Below are positions 1-9,064 of a DNA stretch of 64,000 nt, piece after piece; within the stretch, counting starts at the first letter, position 1; each line of letters begins with the position of its first letter. The stretch comes from Micromonospora sp. CCTCC AA 2012012 (GTDB taxonomy: Bacteria > Actinomycetota > Actinomycetes > Mycobacteriales > Micromonosporaceae). The stretch spans positions 4,092,001-4,156,000 of the forward strand of contig NZ_CP159342.1 in the NCBI RefSeq assembly GCF_040499845.1. The letters are read 5' to 3'. A program made the translations under genes and the position numbers. The notes below the pieces were generated by a model that ran no database searches, had not been told where the DNA came from, and saw nothing but the letters and a program-made list of their open reading frames with translations.

Positions 1-3000
1 CCGGGCTTCCAGGAAGAGACCGGTCTTCCGTACGCCGAGGACCACCGGATGGCACAGGAGGGCCCCGACTTCGATCGGTTGGGTCTGTAGGTCCAGGAGG
101 GTATTTCGCAGTACCGTTCGACTGGCGTGCCCGACCCGCAGCGCCACCTCACGCTGCTCAATCAGCAGTTCGTGGAGTTCCTTACGCCGCTTGTCATCCC
201 ACGGCGCGACGTCGAACACGACCGGTCCGAGGTCCACGTGGTCCCGCACGAGGGGAAACGACGCCGCAAGGCGGGGAGCATAGGAGTTTGATGCGACAGT
301 CGGCTGGGCGGTCTGGCCCCACGGCCACAGTACGTTGGATACCGCGCGAGCCCGTCGCTGGGCGGTCACCCCGGCTCCAAGGTGCAGCACCTCGTCGAGG
401 TATACGTGGTCGGCCAGGAGTGCCCCGAGCGTCCGGGCACTCACCTCGATTCCAGTCTGCTCGGCCGCCTGATCTCGCAGATCCAGCCATGACGCGACTT
501 CCGTCAAGAGACGAGGATGGGCACCCGGCCCGGCAAGGCGGGTGCTCAGCGCGGAGCGGGCTGCGCCACCCAGGGCCAGCCCGTACGCCTGTGCCGCCTC
601 GTCCACGCGCTCAATTGCCCGGGCGACAACAGCGTGACCGTTACGCCAAGAGACCCGGAGCTCGTCAAGCGCCGACCGGACCTCCGCTGCCCCCGTATGG
701 ACCAGCAGGCTGAGCTCCTCGTCCATCGTCTCCGCCTCAGACGGGGTGAGTGCGTCCTCGAGCGCGTGAGCGAACGCCTCGGGATTTTCCGCCAGTAGCC
801 GCTGGAATGCCTCGACGTGGCCCGTCCCACCAGGTGAGGGCTCCGAAATCCAAAACACGGTGTCGTCTTCGGAGGACAAGTCCACCATGAGGTCATCGGT
901 GTCGACGCCGGGACATAGCGTCGAGAGCGCAGCCAGGGCGAGTTGAGCCACCGATAGGGTGAATCGCCTGCGCCACCACGTGGTCCATGCCGGCGAACGG
1001 ACATCGCCCGGAATTTCCCGCAACGCGTCGCGCACAGCAGAGAGCAGCGCGGAATCGCCGAGCCAGTTCTCCCAGCGCCGCTCGTCGTTCTCGTTTCGCT
1101 CGCCGGTCTCGTCATCAACCGTCAGGCCCAAAGTCTCGGCTGCCTGCCGCAACGCACCCTCTAGACCTGGCTCGTCCAACGGCTTCCCGTTCTCGACCTG
1201 CTCCGATGCAGCGGCGAGAAGCACTACTTCAACGAAAGTGTCGCGGTCAAAGATTGACATGGTGTCCGGGAAATCAGCTTCGACCTCGAGCCGGTGCCGT
1301 AGGCGCTGCGACCGCTCCTGGGCAGTGGGAACTTGGATCTCGTCGGGGATCCGGACCTTGCCTTCCATGGCGTCGCACTGCACGTCCACGCCCACGGCGG
1401 CCGGCAGCCATCCGCGCTCCCCGGCAATACGGAAGCTCAGGGCGACCGGTCGAGGGCGGGGCTCCCACACCGTCCCGCGTGCTGTCCTGGCGTACCGCAC
1501 TGTCCGAACCCCACCGCCTTGGACATGGAGGTGGGCGGTGAGCGCGTCGAGCAACCGACTAACACGCCGGGTCAGCCTGACCGGGGAGCCAGCGCCGAGG
1601 GTTGACACGTGGAACTGCCACTCGGGGCGGACGCTGGACGCGTCCCGGACGCTGTTCGGGACAGGCTCCAAGGCTGCGGCCGTCGGCGCATAGACGGCGA
1701 CCCGGTCGTCGCCCTCGTCGATCAGGTCCACCAGCGCCGCACGGTAGGTGCTCTCCACGTCGACCAGCAACTCCTGGTCACCGGCAGCAATAGTGGGCAG
1801 CGGCAGCCAGTGCCGCTTGTTCGTCGCCCACACGCCGAAGTGCCTGCTCACGTTGCCCGGGCAGAATTCGTTCAGCGCCCTCAGTGCCGGGAGGTGCGCG
1901 ACCTCCAATTCGCCACCGCGCCCGGGTACCTGCAACTCGACATCGGGGACCAGCAGATCGTCGAAAAGGTTGCCCGGCACAAACTGCCGCAGAGGAGTGC
2001 GCGTCCGCAACCCCGCGTCGTCTTCCAGTGGCTCCTCGCCACGCCACTGGTCTCGCAATTGACGACGCATCGTCGGCACCACCGCCAGCAGCAGGGGCCG
2101 GGGCGCGTCCCACAGGAGGGTGTCGACCACGCTGTCCGCCCACTCGCCCTTGCCGATGGCGAGCGCATCCCGGAGGTGGCGCCGGAGCCGCTCTCGTTCC
2201 GGGCCAGGGCGCAACAGCCGATCGAGCAAAGTCGACAGGGCCGCCTGCCGGCTACACGCCTCTGACTGCTTCTTGGGATTCTCGCGGAACAGCGCTGCGG
2301 CGGGACCCGCCAGGTCTTCCCAGGTCGATTCACCGGCGGCGTAACCCAACTCTATGGACAGCCAGTCGAAAAGAGCGTAGACCGCCTGGATCCGCAGTAC
2401 GTAGAAGTTCTCGATGGGAAGGTTTCTCGGCGGTAGGTCCGGGTCGAACAGGGCCTCGTACGCGTCCCACGCCTGGCGGTCCCGGCCCCAGTCGCTAAGC
2501 ACTACCGCGGTCCACGGGCGCATCGACGGCACTCGTCCGGCGCGGCCCTTGCGCTGCAGGAACTGCGCGGCGTCGTGTGGCGCCTTGTGCTGCAGGACCG
2601 CGCCCACCCGGTCGTCGTCAAACCCGACCTCGAGGGTTGCGGTCGCGACGATCACCTGGGCGGTGGTGGCCACTCCCCGATCCTGCGAACTGGTACGTCC
2701 GATCTGCAAGGGTCGATCCGCCTCCACGCCGTGACCCAGGTGGTCTGCCAGCCACCACCATTGCCCGTCGGGATCGCGGTCACCGCTGGCCTCCCGTTGG
2801 TTCGCCGCCATCCGTCCCTGCTTTGCCCCGCGCAGGTGCGCGAGGGTCTGCGGGCGACGTGTGACAAGCTTCCCGGGCCACCGCCAGCCTTCGGCGTCCA
2901 AAAGATCCCAGTAGAGACGGTTGGTGCTGTCTAGCTTGTCGGTGAAGGCGAACAGCCGACTGCCGAAAGCGCCGCCGGACGAGGGCGGTGGGTTGAACGG

Positions 3001-4413
3001 GTCATCCCCGGTGGAATCGAGGCATCGGGCGAGCGCCATGCAGGCCTGAATGGTGGTGGAAAGCGTACCGGTCCCGGAGTGTGGGTCGTGGCGAAGCGCT
3101 AGGAGGTACTCAGCCCCTGACTCCTCCAGTTCGCCGACGTCTGGCTCGACGACAGTGACGGCGTTGGGCGGCAGATCCACGAGCCGGGAGAAGAAGTCAC
3201 CCGCGTGACGCAGCGTCGCCGACAGGCCAACCCACACCGGAGTACGGCCGAGCCGGTGTTTGAGCCGGCGCAGCAGGAGGGCGTTCTGCGCCCCGGCGGT
3301 GCCCTCATACGTGTGAACCTCGTCCAGCAGGACGGCGGCGAGGGTGGCCGGACGAATACCGAACGCACCGAGGTTGCCTGGAGCGGCAAGTTGCCGGTTG
3401 AGCGACTCGGTCGTGCTGAGCATGAGATCGGCTGGCTGCTGCCGTGCCCGATCGCGCGTCAGCCTGAGGTACTTACCCTCCACCTCCGCCTTGCAGGAGG
3501 AGGAGGCGCAGACCAGCCGCTCATCGCCAGCACGACAGTCAGCCTCAGGCCATACCAACTCCGCGTCGCACTCGAGGCATCGCAGATACGGGCAAACGTA
3601 GCCTCTTCCGCGCTTCTCCCAGCCCTCAGCCCAGCCCTTCTGAACGTGGTAGGCGGAGGCGGGCGTGGGACCAAACCAAGTCGCGACGCTCAATGTCGCG
3701 CCCTCTGAACGGTCGGTCTCGCCGAGGCGCTTCGCGTACCCGACTAGCGTTCGCAGTTGGTCCTTCAATAGCTCGTTACGGGGATAGAGGGCCAGAGCGA
3801 GTGTGCCGACTCGTGACCCACTCCGCCTCGCGGCCGTCTGGTCAGCCAACCAACTGATCAATGGCAGGTAGAAGGCCAAGGACTTCCCACTGCCGGTCCC
3901 AGCGGTGACCATCGCTCCCGCCTGCTGACCGCTGACCAGCGCCTCCAGCACGGCCGCTGTACTCCGCTGCTGGAATCCGGACAGCCACGCCGGGATGATC
4001 CGCTTCGCCGTGGCGAGGCCTGCATGACCAAGCGACCCGCGGATTTCCGTGAGTACTTTTCCGGCGGCTACGTCCCGCTTGGGACGCCTACGCGGCCGAT
4101 GGAGGAACCGATAATCCAGCACTAGTGGCCGGCCGTCGGTAACTCGCCTTCCCGGGAATGCCTGACGCAACATGGAGAGCAGACGTACGGTCTCGGCACT
4201 GCGGGACCGGTAGCCGCCGGCCGGGGAGCGGACAACGAGCGCGGCATCAACCAGGTCACTTAGCAACTGGGTCGGTTCGCCATGGTCCGCCAGCAGCGCC
4301 AGGAGTTCGTCTTCAGTCCACTCGGCGCCAACTGCTCCCCACGCGAGCAGTTCCGCCTCATGAAGCTCGATGGCCGTGAGCGCCTCGAGCGCCGGTTCAC
4401 CCACTGTTGCCAT
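1..4413 (-). CDS. dpdJ: DpdJ-like DEAH-box helicase (C-terminus beyond left edge)
   Basis: Superfamily 2 helicase, probably an ATP-driven component of the restriction half of the Dpd system. The frame opens at ATG 4413 and stays open for 1471 codons to the edge, so the stop lies outside. Visible motifs: Walker A AGTGSGKS near residue 173, a DEVH box near residue 363, SAT motif III near residue 396, and QRKGRAGR (motif VI) near residue 622. Between Walker A and DEVH is a cysteine cluster (CPYLRC, ECDAE, then DCRAG, VCASSSC) that looks like a metal-binding ribbon. The start overlaps the dpdI stop by 17 bases, implying one transcript. The long C-terminal half after the helicase core shows no motif I recognise. 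The Dpd assignment rests on motif layout plus order of neighbours, not on a database search. Confidence 0.8.
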   Translation of the reverse strand, partial: MATVGEPALEALTAIELHEAELLAWGAVGAEWTEDELLALLADHGEPTQLLSDLVDAALVVRSPAGGYRSRSAETVRLLSMLRQAFPGRRVTDGRPLVLDYRFLHRPRRRPKRDVAAGKVLTEIRGSLGHAGLATAKRIIPAWLSGFQQRSTAAVLEALVSGQQAGAMVTAGTGSGKSLAFYLPLISWLADQTAARRSGSRVGTLALALYPRNELLKDQLRTLVGYAKRLGETDRSEGATLSVATWFGPTPASAYHVQKGWAEGWEKRGRGYVCPYLRCLECDAELVWPEADCRAGDERLVCASSSCKAEVEGKYLRLTRDRARQQPADLMLSTTESLNRQLAAPGNLGAFGIRPATLAAVLLDEVHTYEGTAGAQNALLLRRLKHRLGRTPVWVGLSATLRHAGDFFSRLVDLPPNAVTVVEPDVGELEESGAEYLLALRHDPHSGTGTLSTTIQACMALARCLDSTGDDPFNPPPSSGGAFGSRLFAFTDKLDSTNRLYWDLLDAEGWRWPGKLVTRRPQTLAHLRGAKQGRMAANQREASGDRDPDGQWWWLADHLGHGVEADRPLQIGRTSSQDRGVATTAQVIVATATLEVGFDDDRVGAVLQHKAPHDAAQFLQRKGRAGRVPSMRPWTAVVLSDWGRDRQAWDAYEALFDPDLPPRNLPIENFYVLRIQAVYALFDWLSIELGYAAGESTWEDLAGPAAALFRENPKKQSEACSRQAALSTLLDRLLRPGPERERLRRHLRDALAIGKGEWADSVVDTLLWDAPRPLLLAVVPTMRRQLRDQWRGEEPLEDDAGLRTRTPLRQFVPGNLFDDLLVPDVELQVPGRGGELEVAHLPALRALNEFCPGNVSRHFGVWATNKRHWLPLPTIAAGDQELLVDVESTYRAALVDLIDEGDDRVAVYAPTAAALEPVPNSVRDASSVRPEWQFHVSTLGAGSPVRLTRRVSRLLDALTAHLHVQGGGVRTVRYARTARGTVWEPRPRPVALSFRIAGERGWLPAAVGVDVQCDAMEGKVRIPDEIQVPTAQERSQRLRHRLEVEADFPDTMSIFDRDTFVEVVLLAAASEQVENGKPLDEPGLEGALRQAAETLGLTVDDETGERNENDERRWENWLGDSALLSAVRDALREIPGDVRSPAWTTWWRRRFTLSVAQLALAALSTLCPGVDTDDLMVDLSSEDDTVFWISEPSPGGTGHVEAFQRLLAENPEAFAHALEDALTPSEAETMDEELSLLVHTGAAEVRSALDELRVSWRNGHAVVARAIERVDEAAQAYGLALGGAARSALSTRLAGPGAHPRLLTEVASWLDLRDQAAEQTGIEVSARTLGALLADHVYLDEVLHLGAGVTAQRRARAVSNVLWPWGQTAQPTVASNSYAPRLAASFPLVRDHVDLGPVVFDVAPWDDKRRKELHELLIEQREVALRVGHASRTVLRNTLLDLQTQPIEVGALLCHPVVLGVRKTGLFLEAR

Positions 4414-5086
4414 CCTGAGGCCGCCCCGGCACCACCCGGAAGTTGTGAAGAGCGTTGTTGTCGACAAGCCAACTTCGCACGTCATCGTCGAGGAGGTCGA
4501 GTGCGGCGCCGCCCCGTGTCGCTGCAGAGACAAACCCCTTCACCGCTGCAGGCAGCCGCTGCTCAAGCAGTATCAGGAGTTGGGTGACCTCCGCGAGCAC
4601 CCGCACCGCGTCAGCGTCGGGCGGCTTACGTTGAAGCCGCGCCAGGTGGACGAGGGCTGCATCCAATTTGGGCGCTACAGCCTCGAGACCCTCGACGCCG
4701 GCGAGTGCCTTCACCAGGTCTCGGAGTTCGAGTGCATTACCGGCCTGCGACGCGACGTGATCGCTCCACCCGTCTCGTACAGCCTCCCGTACCTGACTCC
4801 TCAACCCGTTGAGCAGGCGTAGGACCGAACCCAACTGCCGTGTGTCCAGCTCACGTTGTGCCGACCTAAGTTGAGTCCAGAGGTCCGGTGTGGGGTCCAC
4901 GGGAGCCCACCAGTCGCCACTTCCGAGGGCTGCAGCCTGAGCCAATGCCGTGAGCTCCCGTAGGGCATCGTCAAGTTGCTCGTCGAACTGGCGAAGCGCG
5001 TCAAGGTCGGCCTCCAGCCGCAGGGTGCCGCTGGCCTGGTCGACCGCTACGCGGGTTTCCAAGATCCACTTCGTGGCGTTAGTCAC
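4397..5086 (-). CDS. dpdI: DpdI-like protein of unknown biochemical role
   Basis: A 229-residue, mostly helical, acidic protein with no catalytic motif that I recognise. It is called DpdI because of its size and its position between the DpdH-like and DpdJ-like genes, the canonical order in Dpd clusters. The start is a GTG at 5086 overlapping the preceding dpdH stop in a GTGA arrangement, and its own stop overlaps the dpdJ start by 17 bases, so translation is probably coupled. Leucine-rich heptad-like stretches in the middle suggest a helical scaffold or partner for the helicases; that is inference. Confidence is high that it is a gene and moderate for the name. Confidence 0.75.
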   Translation of the reverse strand: MTNATKWILETRVAVDQASGTLRLEADLDALRQFDEQLDDALRELTALAQAAALGSGDWWAPVDPTPDLWTQLRSAQRELDTRQLGSVLRLLNGLRSQVREAVRDGWSDHVASQAGNALELRDLVKALAGVEGLEAVAPKLDAALVHLARLQRKPPDADAVRVLAEVTQLLILLEQRLPAAVKGFVSAATRGGAALDLLDDDVRSWLVDNNALHNFRVVPGRPQDGNSG

Positions 5087-8000
5087 TCTTCGCCTCTGGG
5101 GTTACTCAGCGCCTGGAGCAGGACCTCAAGCTGACCGAGCTTCCGGCGCACTGTCGCCGACAGGTGGTCCAGATCGCCGGCCTGCCCTCCGCTGTGCGTG
5201 CACTCCCGACGAGTCGCTGCCATGTTTTGCCGGACCAATCGGAGGTCCTGGGCTCCCGAGACCGCCTTTCGTGCCCAGTGCTGGACGTTTAGGGCCTCTT
5301 GCACGGCTGACGCTCCCAGGTTTGCGTGCCAGTCGAGCGGAAGGTCGGCTGGTAGTTCCTCGAGCCGGTCCAGCGCGTTGCTGAACGTGAACCAGCCGTC
5401 ATGAGGACGGAACAGGTGGTTGTCGAGAGCACGCTTTCCTACCTCCTTCGCGGCCTGGGCAACGGACCTCGGCGCCTGCCCTTCGAGGCCGCCGGCCAAC
5501 TCCTTGACGGCCGCAGCCACCTCCGCCAGGAAACCTTCGGTCTCTCCCTCCATGGCGGAAAGCAGGTCCCGGGCCGCCTTGGCGACGACTGGCGCAGCGT
5601 CGACGTATCGCGTCGCCACAGCGTTAAGGTGCTCTGCAGGTGCGTTGAGCACTCGTTGAAGGCCAGCCTCTAGCTCCGCAGCATCGATGAGTTGTGGTTT
5701 GCCGGTCGGTCCCTGCCGCACCGCCGCGAGTTGTCCCACCAGGTCAGTCGCCCGTACATCGCGCAGCACATCGCGTGCGACGCTATCCACACCCGCCCAG
5801 CCCGATGTGCTCTTGATGACCGCTCCGGCGGTCCCAGTCAGCACAGCGCCGACGTCGCGAAGTTGGTCGGGCGAGGCTCCGGCGGCGAGTAGCGCCACTG
5901 CTCGGGTGCCCACCGCCGCGCACGCCAGGTCCCGTCCACCGACGTAATCCCGGAACGCCGTCCGGACGAGCTCAGCCCAGTAATCCAGCCGCTCCTCGAG
6001 GCTGATCATCATCTCGACCGGATCGTAGCCCTCTGGCCACGGCCATCCGCCCTTGTCTGAGAGCCAGTGCCCGTGGTCCACGAACCACCGCGCCGCGATC
6101 AGGACCCGGATGTCCTCCGCACTGCGATGTAGTTCGAAGCGAAGTTTCCCGGCACCGGCAGATCGACCACGAGCGTCCGAGCCGAAGTCGAACGTTTGCC
6201 GGCTAATGAGACCGCTCAGAATTTCGGCACCCGCGGTGTTCGCAGTCGCAGTGTGGAACAAGTCCTGGTCAAGATCGAGGCGGGAGGACACGAGACGGTG
6301 AAGGATGTCCCTGTAGAGGTCTACCTGGCTATCCGGAAGCCGCTCACCGTTCTGCCACTGAAAGAGATGCAAGAGGGGACTCGGTTGCGCCTGCGGGGGT
6401 TCCTCACGGCGCTTGGGCGGGATGATAGGCGTTGGCTGCTGCTGGCGTGCCGCGCCGTTGTCGAGCCCGAAGGCCTCGGCAACGGCGGGCGGTAAGGGCT
6501 CTTCGTCTCCCCAAATCACGAGGGCTCGATACAGCCGCTCTGCCTCGTCACCGATTCGGCCACCGAGCAGAATCTCCTTCCCACGTTGGACCTTGAAGTC
6601 GAAACGCTCGCGCACGCGCTCGTGGGGATAGGTGCCGCGCACGATGTGGGGTTCGGCCTCGACGAGCGCCTCTGAGACGCAGATGTCCAGGATCTGCCTC
6701 GGCGTTGCACCTGAGCCACGGGCCTCAAGAGACCGCCGTAGTGCAGTGCTGTTGTACGGATAGAGCCCGACCTCGCCCAGTCCTGGAACATACGTGTTGC
6801 CGAAGCCCACGTGGCATTGACTGCGGAACCGACACGGCAACCCCTCCTCGCGAGTATCACAGGCGTTGGGCACCCAGTCCTCTGTTCCACTGCTGCGCGC
6901 CGCAGACCAGGCAGAATCGACATTCTTACGCCCGAGGCGGACGAGGTTCAGGTAGCGGGCCAGGAAGGCGTCACGATCCTCGAGGGGGAAGTTGCCGACC
7001 TTGAACTGATGTGTGATGCGCGTCTGTACCGTCTCTGGGAAGTCTGCGTAGCGGTCCTCGGTCACCGCGAAGAGGACGCGTAGCGGAGCCATGTCGGGCC
7101 CGGGTTGAATGACGAACTGGTCGTACAGTTCACCGTCGACCAGACCGAACTGGGCGAGGTCCTCGAAGAGGAGGACCAGTTCGCGCCCCTGTTGGCGGAG
7201 CGCTTGCCGGGAGCGCTGGAACAGTAGGCTCAGGGTCTCGCCCGTGTGGTCGTGCAGGCCGATGGTCCTGGGTAGGGCCTTGCGCAGTGCCTCATCCAGC
7301 AACCGCAATGCCGGCTCGGGATCCAACGTGATCTGATCCCACAGAACGCGAAGGTTACCGTTTCGAGCCAATTCTCTGCGCACACCCGGCACACGCAATG
7401 GTAAATCCGCGTCCTCGAACCGCTCCTGCTGTTCGTCCCGACGGGATGTCTGCGCGAAGATCGACTGTACGACGTGATCGAGTAATCCACCTGACCGGAG
7501 AAGGGCTCGGTTCACCTGCGTCAGGACCAGAAGGTCGGCCAGGCCGTCCCGGCGCTTTCCGTTCTCGTCCGACTCTCCGAGGAGGTTGTTGCGCTCTTCC
7601 CGAGCGCTCCGCTTGTCCGGGTCCTCGTCGTTGCTTCCTGCTTGCAACTCGAGCGTCCAGGTAAGGGCGAGCCGCATTTCCTCCAGGAGTCGGTCCTGCA
7701 ACTCGGCGGGCGTCGTCTTCCCCACGGCCGCGTCGATGCGTTTCATCAGGTCCTGCCCCCACTGCCGGGGAGACCAGCGACGATACGCCGGAGTAGGTCG
7801 CGGATGGTCTGCACTGCACGCGGCACGTAGAGGACGTGATAGCGAGGACTTGGGTCTAGGTGTGCGTTGACCCACCGCACCACATGGCTCTTGCCCGCTC
7901 CCGATTCACCGGTGACCGCGATTAGCGTATTCCGGTCGGGATCTCCGATGTGCGCCTGAAGGGCGCCCAGGACCTGACGCTCGTCGGAACCATCGCCCGG

Positions 8001-8156
8001 TAACTGTTCCCCCCTGCGGTGCGACACGACCATGGGCGTGTGCGCCGCGAGGAAGACTGCGCCTGCATCGATGGGCAATGCACCGATGTCGGAGTAGACC
8101 GTCTGGCGGACGTCCGCGTTTGTCCAGCAGCGGAAACCTTTCATCGTGCTGGTCAT
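5083..8156 (-). pseudogene. dpdH: DpdH-like P-loop ATPase, frameshifted at a G run
   Basis: Predicted ATPase of the Dpd restriction module. The N-terminal part starts at ATG 8156 (ATGA overlap with the dpdG stop) and carries a Walker A loop, GESGAGKS, at residues 83-90. This frame ends at a TGA near 7746. The rest of the protein continues in the -1 frame from about 7760 to the stop at 5083. The frames cross at a five-C run on the + strand (7756-7760; GGGGG on the coding strand). Restoring one G would join them into about 1024 residues with no other break. A CDTREEGLPCRF..C..H cluster about 365 residues in may bind metal. Causes: true mutation, homopolymer sequencing error, or programmed -1 frameshifting; the sequence cannot decide, although no clear slippery heptamer is seen. 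Confidence 0.75.
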
Positions 8157-9064
8157 GCGGCCACCTCCGCAACAAGTACCTGCCCAATCCGCCAACTCTG
8201 GTCGCCGATCCGGAGGACGGCTGCGGTGCTCGCGTCGGCCGATGGGGCGAGATCGAGGATTCCTCGGCGCTTCAGCTTCTGTGCGGCTAGCGCTACCGAG
8301 GCGGAAATTCCCTGAGGTCGTACGCTGCCTTGCGGCAGGGCCGAAATGAGGGCCGGATGGCCGAGCACGGGCAGGATCTCATGTAGTTGACGGAACCACT
8401 GCTCCGCGCGTTCCTGCCGCGGCAGTCTGTCGAGGACGTCAAGCAGTGCCCTGGTGGGGTCTACCAGAAGGTAGGCATCCTGCCTGCCGACCTGTGCGAC
8501 CGTCGCTATCCCGAGGGACCGGATCCACCGCCGAAAGGCTCCCCACTGCTCAACGTTCTCAACAGCGTTGCGCATGCCGGCCTTCTCGAACGCGGTCTCC
8601 GGCCCCTTGTCCCAATTCAACGAAAGAGGTTCCATTGGATCCCGTAGCAAGATCCAGGTTAGGGCGAGCGCAACGTCGGACGGCTTGTTCCCGGCCCTCA
8701 CCTCTTCCAGCGCTCGCGATGAGAGCAAACGGAGGACCAGGCTGCGAAAAACGCGGGAGTCTGCGGATGGGAGTGGTCCAACCTCCCTCCGGATGCTGTC
8801 TGTCAGCTTCCATATGCGTCGCCCACGCCCGCCGCGCTCGCTGTCGAACAGCCCCAGGTCCTCGCCAACGCTCAAAGATGAAGTGAGGACGCTTGAGGGG
8901 TCGTCGCCAGCGGACGAGACGCCACGCGTCTCGGCCATGGCCACTGGTCGCAGCACCCTCTGCAACTCGTTCTCTTCCACACCGTCGAGTTGCGTCGCCA
9001 GATACCGGCTGATCACTAGCAATGCGGGAACGCTTGCGAGTACGTGCCGCTTCAGATAGTCCAC
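8153..9064 (-). CDS. dpdG: DpdG-like protein, probable winged-helix component
   Basis: A 303-residue protein starting at GTG 9064, 13 bases inside the end of dpdF, and ending in an ATGA overlap with dpdH. Residues 35-100 contain a segment (LFDSERGGRGRRIWKL) resembling the wing of a winged-helix fold, so DNA binding is plausible. I see no enzyme motif. The name comes from position between the RecQ-like DpdF and the P-loop DpdH and from typical DpdG size. Tight overlap on both sides suggests stoichiometric production with its neighbours, as expected for subunits of one complex; the complex itself is inference. Confidence 0.75.
   Translation of the reverse strand: MDYLKRHVLASVPALLVISRYLATQLDGVEENELQRVLRPVAMAETRGVSSAGDDPSSVLTSSLSVGEDLGLFDSERGGRGRRIWKLTDSIRREVGPLPSADSRVFRSLVLRLLSSRALEEVRAGNKPSDVALALTWILLRDPMEPLSLNWDKGPETAFEKAGMRNAVENVEQWGAFRRWIRSLGIATVAQVGRQDAYLLVDPTRALLDVLDRLPRQERAEQWFRQLHEILPVLGHPALISALPQGSVRPQGISASVALAAQKLKRRGILDLAPSADASTAAVLRIGDQSWRIGQVLVAEVAA

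Noticed and set aside
7746..7800. Programmed -1 frameshift in dpdH
   Set aside because: No X XXY YYZ slippery heptamer at the crossing and no obvious downstream stem-loop or pseudoknot; kept only as a possibility.
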